Source: Acidobacteriota bacterium
GTDB taxonomy: Bacteria > Acidobacteriota > Terriglobia > UBA7540
Length of the DNA stretch: 5,287 bases
Assembly (NCBI GenBank): GCA_021789565.1
Contig: JAJYJL010000717.1
Coordinates: 1-5,287 of the forward strand
Direction: 5' to 3'
The notes below the pieces were generated by a model that was not told the origin of the DNA, made no database searches, and saw only the letters and a program-made list of their open reading frames with translations. The position numbers and the translations under genes are program-made. How positions within the stretch are numbered: the stretch's first letter is position 1; the number at the start of each line of letters is the position of its first letter. This document shows, piece after piece, positions 1 through 4,269 of this stretch.

Positions 1-722
1 TCCGCAAGGCGACGTTCGAAAGCGCGTGCAAGCTGGTACATGCCCCCTTCTACATACCACAGTCCAAACTCAAGCTGAATATTGGGCATCAGGTTCATGA
101 AGCCAGGCGAGTCATTTGCCGACGATCCGACATACTTGATGAAATACTCGAAGATATCGCGAAGATATGGATTGCGCACTCGCTTGCGGATGGCACCAGA
201 CATCGAATTGGACCAATCCATCGTACGGCCGTCTTTGAAGCTATAAAAGCGCAGAAACTCTGAGAAGTGGTCAAATCCATGGCGCAGGTACCCGCGCTCT
301 ACCACGTCATACTGCTGACGCGAATATTCAACCATGCGATCGTAGTCCTTAAACGCGCTCTCTCCATCGGGCAGGCAAGCCAACTCGGCACGCATGCGCT
401 CTTTGTCTTCCCATAGATCAATGACTTTTCCGTCCTCAAAGAAGTTGCGCCACTGGGGATCTACTCGGTGAAGCTCGATATAGTCCTCGAGTGTGCGCCC
501 TGATCCTTCGAAGAGCGGCCGGAAAATCTGCGGTAGCGTAAAAATTGACGGTCCTAGATCGAACTTGAATCCACGCGTTTCCAGCACGTTCAACTTACCG
601 CCCAGATGAGTGTTCTTTTCGATGATCGTGACGGCCATTCCAGCTCGCGCTAGTTGAATCGCCGCCGACATTCCGCCGAGGCCGGCACCAATGACAACTA
701 CTTTCTTCTTTGAGTGAATCAT
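1..722 (-). CDS. crtP: CrtP/CrtNb-type C30 carotenoid oxygenase (diaponeurosporene oxygenase family), 3' end cut by window edge
   Basis: The visible 240 residues are the N-terminal half of a roughly 500-residue FAD-dependent carotenoid desaturase/oxygenase. Residues 8-17 hold the dinucleotide-binding VVVIGAGLGG, followed by EKNTHLGGK and the family signature FDLGPSIFTLP. Further blocks (PQWRNFFEDGKVIDLWE; ERGYLRHGFDHFSEF; NPYLRDIFEYFIKYVGSS; GLWYVEGGMYQLA) match, from memory, Staphylococcus aureus CrtP better than CrtN or CrtI. Family knowledge: CrtP oxidises the terminal methyl of 4,4'-diaponeurosporene to the aldehyde at the membrane. The ATG at 722-720 overlaps the TGA of the upstream gene by four bases (ATGA), and a weak GGTGGAAG ribosome site lies at 727-734, so translational coupling is likely. 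The upstream partner is an aldehyde dehydrogenase, the next pathway step, which supports the oxygenase call over a plain desaturase. A CrtN-type desaturase remains possible because the C-terminal half is not visible. Confidence 0.88.
   Translation of the reverse strand, partial: MIHSKKKVVVIGAGLGGMSAAIQLARAGMAVTIIEKNTHLGGKLNVLETRGFKFDLGPSIFTLPQIFRPLFEGSGRTLEDYIELHRVDPQWRNFFEDGKVIDLWEDKERMRAELACLPDGESAFKDYDRMVEYSRQQYDVVERGYLRHGFDHFSEFLRFYSFKDGRTMDWSNSMSGAIRKRVRNPYLRDIFEYFIKYVGSSANDSPGFMNLMPNIQLEFGLWYVEGGMYQLARAFERRLA
719..722 (-). promoter_or_regulatory. ATGA stop/start overlap between the dehydrogenase fusion gene and crtP
   Basis: On the minus strand the crtP start codon (722-720) and the TGA stop of the upstream gene (721-719) share two bases, giving ATGA. 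Such overlaps usually mean that ribosomes finishing the first gene restart on the second, which would keep the dehydrogenase and the oxygenase at linked levels. Confidence 0.85.
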
Positions 723-2587
723 CGCGCTTCCACCAGCTTGATTTGAAGTATCCGGTCCGCATTACCCATGCCGAATGTACAGTCCTTAAAGCGCGGTGGC
801 CCCAGATGTGGTTTCGGATTGTTTGAAGCGCCAACAGGCTCCTTCGGAATGCCAATGAAATTAATATCGAGTTTGCCATTTTGGTTTTCATCCAAGTAAA
901 CCGAAACGGCATAGTGACCAGGCGGTAAGTCCCCGGCGTCTACATGCACAGTCTCGCCTCCCTGGCAAGGGATGAAGCCCCGACGAATGGCCTTGCTGGC
1001 ATCCTCCGGAAATCCCTGAGGCGAGTTGAAAACGAGATATGCAAGTGCGCCGTGCGCCTTTGCAGGAATTTGAACGTCCAGCCACAGCTGTGCGGTTCCT
1101 GTTGGTTGCGCGGCAGTGCATGCCGCGAACGTGAATGTCAACAGAAGGAGGAATATGTGACTCCGAAGTTGGCGAAGTACCTCAGGCAACCGGTGGCGAA
1201 GAGCAATCAACATATCAAGGCCCCGGTAGGTCTTTTGAGTGAATGGGAACCAGTTGATTTCGCGTGAACGCACTGTATGCGTTGTCATGACCGTTTTGAC
1301 GCGACTGAAAGCGCGCAGGCCATGAGAACCGTGATAGCGACCATAGCCACTTGCGCGGTTACCGCCAAACGCCGCGTATGGATTCCCAATAATGCGAATG
1401 ACATCGTTCACGGAGCACGTACCAGTCTGCAAAGCAGACGCGACTCGGCGCCCCCTGGCTTCGTCGCGAGTCCACAAGCTCGCGCCAAGTGCGAATGGTG
1501 AGCGATTGACCAGATCAATCCCCTCAGCTTCGCCAGTGAACGGTGCGACACACAGAATCGGGCCAAAGGACTCTTCCACCAGTAAACGAGATGCTGGTGG
1601 CACATGACTCAGTACGATTGGCCCGTCTCCCGAAAGACTTCTATCTTTGGTGAACTCCATTCGCGCACCGTGTGCCAATGCTTCTTCAACCTGGCTGCGA
1701 AACTGGCTCCGAACCGACTGGCCTTGCAGGATACCCAAGTCGCATTCGGAGGTGGCTCCAACGCGCAGAGCCTCAACCCGGCGCACGAGCCGCTTAAGAA
1801 ACTCTTCGTAAATGGTCTCTTCGATGTAAGCGCGCTTGATGCCCACGCAGACCTGCCCTGCATGCGAAAAGGCGCCATACACAACACCCTCGATGGTACG
1901 TTCCATGTTGCAATCGGCAAATATCAGGGCGGCATCTTTTCCACCAAGTTCAAGCAACACGGGTATCAGCTTTAGAGCGGCTCGCTGCGCAATCCGTCGG
2001 CCGTTGGCGCTGCTTCCGGTAAAGAAAAGGACATCTGGAGCCGCTTCGATGTAGTCGCCCGCCCTGTCTGGCGAGTCCGTGACGACCTGCAGTAGATTCA
2101 GAGGAAGATTCGCAGCGGCGAGCTCCTCAATAATCTGCGCAACGGCCGGTGTCCGCTCTGACATTTTCAGCACAACAGCATTTCCTGCAAATAATGCCGT
2201 GAGCGCAGGCACCATGGAAAGCTGGAAAGGATAGTTGGATGGAGCAAAAATGAGGGCAACTCCGAATGGATCCCACTCTTCACGGAACCGCACTCCTGGA
2301 TAGAGCACTCTACTTCGCTTGACAGCACGAGGGGCCAGAACAAAAGCAAAATGACGCTCGCAGTAGCGTGCGTGCTCTAGCGTGACCAGCAGATCCCCTG
2401 CGAGAGCATCCAGAGGTGGCTTCCCTGTGTCCTGAACAATCGCCTGCACAATGCGATCACGAGAAGTTGCGATGGCGCGCCTGAGTTCGGACAACACATG
2501 CTTCCGCTGAGAGTGTGTTCGCGCAGTCCAAGCTTGTTGTGCTCGTCTGGAAAGCTCGATCCGTTCTTCGGGCGAGGCGCCGTTCAT
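719..2587 (-). CDS. Aldehyde dehydrogenase (AldH/CrtNc-like) fused to a membrane/signal segment and a DUF2141 domain
   Basis: This is a 622-residue protein. Residues 1 to about 460 form an NAD(P)-dependent aldehyde dehydrogenase: APSNYPF with Asn118, Lys141 of the cofactor site, FTGSSANG (189-196), catalytic Glu213 in LELGGKD, nucleophile Cys247 in GQVCVG and EESFGP (338-343). The Asn-Lys (23), Glu-Cys (34) and other spacings match classical ALDHs, so it should be active. The context next to crtP suggests the substrate is a C30 carotenoid aldehyde, oxidised to the acid. A basic stretch (464-477) then leads into a hydrophobic segment (478-489) ending FAAC, which resembles a lipoprotein signal peptide. 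Residues about 499-622 are a DUF2141 domain. Ordinary AldH/CrtNc enzymes stop near residue 460-500, so the C-terminal part is an addition. The ATG at 2587-2585 is chosen because an in-frame stop lies at 2620-2618; the purine-rich AAGGAAAGG at 2601-2609 is 13 nt upstream, rather far for a ribosome site. Alternatives: the DUF2141 part may be made separately from an internal ATG (1213-1211), or a stop codon may have been lost. Confidence 0.92.
   Translation of the reverse strand: MNGASPEERIELSRRAQQAWTARTHSQRKHVLSELRRAIATSRDRIVQAIVQDTGKPPLDALAGDLLVTLEHARYCERHFAFVLAPRAVKRSRVLYPGVRFREEWDPFGVALIFAPSNYPFQLSMVPALTALFAGNAVVLKMSERTPAVAQIIEELAAANLPLNLLQVVTDSPDRAGDYIEAAPDVLFFTGSSANGRRIAQRAALKLIPVLLELGGKDAALIFADCNMERTIEGVVYGAFSHAGQVCVGIKRAYIEETIYEEFLKRLVRRVEALRVGATSECDLGILQGQSVRSQFRSQVEEALAHGARMEFTKDRSLSGDGPIVLSHVPPASRLLVEESFGPILCVAPFTGEAEGIDLVNRSPFALGASLWTRDEARGRRVASALQTGTCSVNDVIRIIGNPYAAFGGNRASGYGRYHGSHGLRAFSRVKTVMTTHTVRSREINWFPFTQKTYRGLDMLIALRHRLPEVLRQLRSHIFLLLLTFTFAACTAAQPTGTAQLWLDVQIPAKAHGALAYLVFNSPQGFPEDASKAIRRGFIPCQGGETVHVDAGDLPPGHYAVSVYLDENQNGKLDINFIGIPKEPVGASNNPKPHLGPPRFKDCTFGMGNADRILQIKLVEAR
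722..1093 (-). other. DUF2141 domain at the C-terminus of the aldehyde dehydrogenase fusion
   Basis: Residues about 499-622 of the fusion protein match the DUF2141 pattern: an initial beta-strand block (LWLDVQIP, GALAYLVFNSPQGFP), then GDLPPGHYAVSVYLDENQNG (552-571) running into KLDINFIGIPKEPVGASNN (572-590), then GPPRFKDCTF (596-605). The DENQNGKLD stretch is an acidic, EF-hand-like loop that could bind a metal such as calcium. DUF2141 proteins are usually stand-alone proteins of about 140-160 residues with an N-terminal signal peptide and no settled biochemical function. Here the domain sits directly behind a carotenoid-context dehydrogenase and ends in the stop codon that overlaps crtP. 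A role in handling or anchoring the carotenoid product outside the membrane is an inference only. Confidence 0.85.
1118..1156 (-). other. Internal signal-peptide-like or transmembrane segment between the two fused domains
   Basis: Residues 478-490 read IFLLLLTFTFAAC and follow the basic RHRLPEVLRQLRSH (464-477). This is the n-region/h-region/cleavage layout of a bacterial signal peptide placed in the middle of a protein. Cys490 could be a lipobox cysteine, though Phe at position -3 is not the preferred Leu; TAA before Gln494 is an alternative type I signal peptidase site. By the positive-inside rule the dehydrogenase would stay in the cytoplasm and DUF2141 would be exported. An ATG at 1213-1211 (Met459) would place this segment at a normal signal-peptide position in a separate 164-residue DUF2141 lipoprotein, but only a weak GGGG purine run precedes it. 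Confidence 0.7.
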
Positions 2588-2600
2588 TGATCTTGTGAGA

Positions 2601-2609
2601 CCTTTCCTT
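2601..2609 (-). promoter_or_regulatory. Possible ribosome binding site of the dehydrogenase fusion gene
   Basis: Minus-strand AAGGAAAGG lies 13 nt before the ATG at 2587-2585. The purine content is good but the spacing is longer than the usual 5-9 nt. No other start codon is available between the upstream in-frame stop (2620-2618) and this ATG, so the start stands despite the spacing. Confidence 0.45.
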
Positions 2610-2647
2610 TTATTGCCTCAGCCATGGAGGGCAGCTACGGCTCGCTC

Positions 2648-2700
2648 GCTTCTGCCAGCCTGACGAGGAAGCCACGCACCGCACAGGCTTCGGCAGATGC
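2648..2700 (-). promoter_or_regulatory. Imperfect long hairpin with an alternative pairing in the dehydrogenase/crtP leader region
   Basis: The arms TCTGCC-AGCCTG (2651-2662) and CAGGCT-TC-GGCAGA (2684-2697) form a 12-bp stem interrupted only by a two-base bulge. It extends by a GC pair-step (2648-2649 with 2699-2700) past one mismatch. The 21-base loop contains GAAGCC (2668-2673), which can instead pair with GGCTTC (2686-2691), a segment that includes part of the 3' arm. The two pairings exclude each other. The element lies 61-113 nt upstream of the dehydrogenase start, where an mRNA leader would be if transcription starts further upstream. No T-run follows, so it is not a simple terminator. 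Confidence 0.4.
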
Positions 2701-3032
2701 CTCGCAAACCAAGCGTCCTTATTAGCTAAACCTATGATGGCGACCGTTTGACGGCTCAAAAGCTGTTCTGCGTTGGTCGAATCTGCCGGAAAAAGAACTC
2801 TTCTCGCAAACGCTTTGGCGGATCTGACAATAGACACCAGGCGCACAGAACTCCCGCTTTCCGGGGAAGTCCCCTCCTTTAGTTCTACATGGAACCACGT
2901 ATGATCACGAGACTGCTTTTTGGGCATGTGAACACTACAATCTTCCTGGATTGACGGCGTAAACACCAATGGAATGGCTGGGTCTCTGCGGCAATGTACA
3001 AAACTTTCAACCTCACATTCCTCGATCGAATC

Positions 3033-3055
3033 GGCTGCATTGCAAGGCTGCATTG
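3033..3055 (+). repeat. Tandem 10-bp direct repeat GGCTGCATTG, period 13
   Basis: GGCTGCATTG occurs at 3033-3042 and again at 3046-3055, separated by CAA. It lies in the divergent intergenic region about 240 bp upstream of the peroxiredoxin start. Spaced direct repeats can be protein-binding sites, but no known regulator motif is recognised. Confidence 0.4.
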
Positions 3056-3067
3056 GACTGCGGTGCA

Positions 3068-3085
3068 CTGTGACAGTAGTCACGG
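3068..3085. repeat. Short inverted repeat GTGAC-AGTA-GTCAC
   Basis: A perfect 5-bp inverted repeat (3070-3074 and 3079-3083) around AGTA, extended by a T/G and a C/G position to 3068-3085. It sits 12 bp after the tandem GGCTGCATTG repeat in the divergent region. It may be an operator half-site pair for a dimeric regulator, or chance. Confidence 0.3.
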
Positions 3086-3280
3086 CAGAGTGGGCCAGAA
3101 ACGGCGATGAATGGATAGATTCAACGATCTGGCGGGCAGGCCTGCTCAGCAATCGGTGGCTGCCTGTATGCGACTTGCAGAGAATGGTGTGCCGGGCATC
3201 ATTGCAGTCGCCATCCTTTGCTTATCTCGAATGCGGGACTTACCGCGCTAAGCCCAGGCACCAAATCGTGAATGAAACCG

Positions 3281-3286
3281 AAGGAG
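3281..3286 (+). promoter_or_regulatory. Ribosome binding site that fixes the peroxiredoxin start
   Basis: AAGGAG lies 8 nt before the ATG at 3295-3297. It is a near-ideal Shine-Dalgarno sequence with ideal spacing. It selects this ATG over the in-frame upstream ATG at 2974, whose extra 107 codons do not resemble any peroxiredoxin. Confidence 0.9.
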
Positions 3287-3294
3287 TCAATCCG

Positions 3295-4026
3295 ATGTCA
3301 GAATCCAGCAGTCATTTGCCGCTTATTGGAGAATCCGCCCCGCTCTTCGAGGCGGAAACAACACAAGGAAGAATTCGATTTCCGGACGACTTCAAGGGGA
3401 AATGGGTTATTTTTTTCAGTCATCCGGCAGACTTCACACCCGTCTGCACGACTGAGTTCATGACATTTGCCTCAATGCAGGAGGAATTTAGAAAACTCAA
3501 TTGCGAATTACTCGGACTTTCAATTGATAGTACTTTCAGCCACATTGCATGGTTACGCACTATTCGTGAGCGGGTTGAATTTCGCAGTTTCCGCGATGTC
3601 GAAGTGACCTTCCCAGTGATTTCCGACCTTACCATGGATGTCGCGCGCGCATATGGCATGCTTCAGCCATCAGCGAGCACGACGCAGGCAGTTAGGGCAG
3701 TCTTCATAATCGATCCGGAAGGTAAGGTTCGTGCGATTCTGTACTACCCGCTCAGCAACGGCAGGAACGTTCAAGAGATCAAGCGCCTGCTGATGGCAAT
3801 GCAAACATCGGATAAGTATGGTGTCGCGACTCCGGCCGATTGGCAACCGGGTGAAGAGGTCATTGTTCCTCCGCCAGGATCCTGCGGAGCTGCAAAGGAG
3901 AGAGTTGCGACAACGGATCCGTCAATTCGCTGCATCGACTGGTTCCTGTGCTTCAAGCAACTTCAAGTTGGCACTCAAGAGGTGGCGAAGGAGCCAAAGG
4001 AACTCGCAATGACAACTGGTCGCTAA
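3295..4026 (+). CDS. Peroxiredoxin, Prx6 group, archaeal (Aeropyrum)-type with C-terminal cysteines
   Basis: This 243-residue protein reduces hydrogen peroxide and organic hydroperoxides with a catalytic thiol in the cytoplasm. The N-terminus (LIGESAPLFEAETTQG) and the active-site block HPADFTPVCTTEF are typical of the Prx6 group: Pro44, Thr48 and peroxidatic Cys51 form PxxxTxxC, and Arg134 in RAVFIIDPEG is the usual active-site arginine. PADWQPGEEVIVPPP (180-194) is the conserved C-terminal domain motif. The tail RCIDWFLCF carries Cys213 and Cys219, which align with the CLDWWFC pair of the Aeropyrum pernix enzyme, where the first of these resolves Cys51. So a two-cysteine mechanism is likely rather than the one-cysteine mechanism of animal Prx6. 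An extra Cys197 (PGSCGAAKER) is unusual. The length fits the family. The gene is single, divergent from the carotenoid operon and convergent with the GH3 gene. Confidence 0.94.
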   Translation: MSESSSHLPLIGESAPLFEAETTQGRIRFPDDFKGKWVIFFSHPADFTPVCTTEFMTFASMQEEFRKLNCELLGLSIDSTFSHIAWLRTIRERVEFRSFRDVEVTFPVISDLTMDVARAYGMLQPSASTTQAVRAVFIIDPEGKVRAILYYPLSNGRNVQEIKRLLMAMQTSDKYGVATPADWQPGEEVIVPPPGSCGAAKERVATTDPSIRCIDWFLCFKQLQVGTQEVAKEPKELAMTTGR

Positions 4027-4102
4027 CAAGAGCAGTGGTCGATTGGTCGCAGCTTGCTTGCATCGAACGACGCCAGGCTGAATCCGTATCTATTGATTGA
4101 AA

Positions 4103-4171
4103 GAAGCGAACGGGTGAAGGCAGTGGGAAGGTGCAACGGAGTCCGTCGCTTCGCATCCATTTGCCTTCACC
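4103..4171 (+). repeat. Interleaved inverted repeats (10-bp and 7-bp arms) downstream of the peroxiredoxin gene
   Basis: GGTGAAGGCA (4113-4122) and TGCCTTCACC (4162-4171) are perfect 10-bp complements around a 39-base loop. GAAGCGA (4103-4109) is a perfect complement of TCGCTTC (4146-4152), which lies inside that loop. The order A-B-A'-B' is that of a pseudoknot, or of two competing stems. ACGG-AGT-CCGT inside the loop could form a further small stem. A weak T-rich stretch (TTCTTTGTAATT) follows, so a degenerate terminator for the peroxiredoxin gene is possible. Confidence 0.4.
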
Positions 4172-4226
4172 TTCTTTGTAATTGTCCTTACTGGATCGCT
4201 TCGTCTTGCAATCCTCTATACGCTTC

Positions 4227-4251
4227 GGCGGAAAGGAAGATCCAATCCGCC
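4227..4251 (-). terminator. Symmetric stem-loop just after the GH3 stop codon, possible 3'-end structure
   Basis: GGCGGA (4227-4232) pairs with TCCGCC (4246-4251). Inside, GGA and TCC pair around AGA, separated from the outer stem by a symmetric AA/AA internal loop. On the minus strand this begins 18 nt after the GH3 stop codon (4272-4270). The following minus-strand bases (GAAGCGTATAG) are not a T-run, so intrinsic termination would be weak; protection of the mRNA end is the alternative. Confidence 0.35.
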
Positions 4252-4269
4252 AAAGCTCCGTTCACACCA

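Larger units (their letters stand above)
2588..3294. other. 707-bp divergent intergenic region without a recognisable gene
   Basis: This region separates the carotenoid operon (minus) from the peroxiredoxin gene (plus), so promoters for both should lie here. I could not identify a convincing -35/-10 pair; one weak plus-strand candidate is TTGCAG at 3202-3207 with an AT-rich CTTATCT some 14 nt downstream, which is too close to be reliable. One open frame runs on the minus strand from 3152 to 2610 (180 codons; an internal ATG at 2927 would give 105 codons), ending 22 nt before the dehydrogenase start. Its predicted protein resembles no family I know, lacks a clear ribosome site and uses several rare codons (AGA, ATA, TTA, CTA), so I do not call it as a gene. 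The peroxiredoxin frame is also open upstream on the plus strand to 2974, but that part does not look like protein. Confidence 0.7.
4027..4269. other. Convergent intergenic region between the peroxiredoxin and GH3 genes
   Basis: No gene is seen in these 243 bp; short open frames here are overlaps of no recognisable protein. The region is dominated by two inverted-repeat structures (4103-4171 and 4227-4251) placed after the two converging stop codons. This suggests they act in transcript termination or 3'-end protection, although neither is followed by a good T-run. Confidence 0.7.

Noticed and set aside
944..2054. Several plus-strand open frames of 70-125 codons opposite the dehydrogenase fusion gene
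   Set aside because: They are antisense shadows of a gene with clear catalytic motifs, and none has a recognisable domain or ribosome site.
2863..2874. GGGG-AAGT-CCCC palindrome with an adjacent minus-strand AAAGGAGGGG that looks like a ribosome site
   Set aside because: No start codon follows the purine run at a suitable distance on the minus strand and the palindrome is short; probably chance.
3202..3227. TTGCAG with CTTATCT as a sigma-70 promoter for the peroxiredoxin gene
   Set aside because: Spacing is only about 13-14 nt and both boxes are poor matches.
2974..3294. In-frame N-terminal extension of the peroxiredoxin from an ATG at 2974 (107 extra residues)
   Set aside because: The extension resembles no protein, peroxiredoxins of this group begin a few residues before LIGESAP, and a near-ideal AAGGAG lies 8 nt before the ATG at 3295.
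3958..3970. Perfect 13-bp palindrome CAACTT-C-AAGTTG
   Set aside because: It lies inside the coding sequence of the peroxiredoxin C-terminus and has no regulatory context; probably chance.
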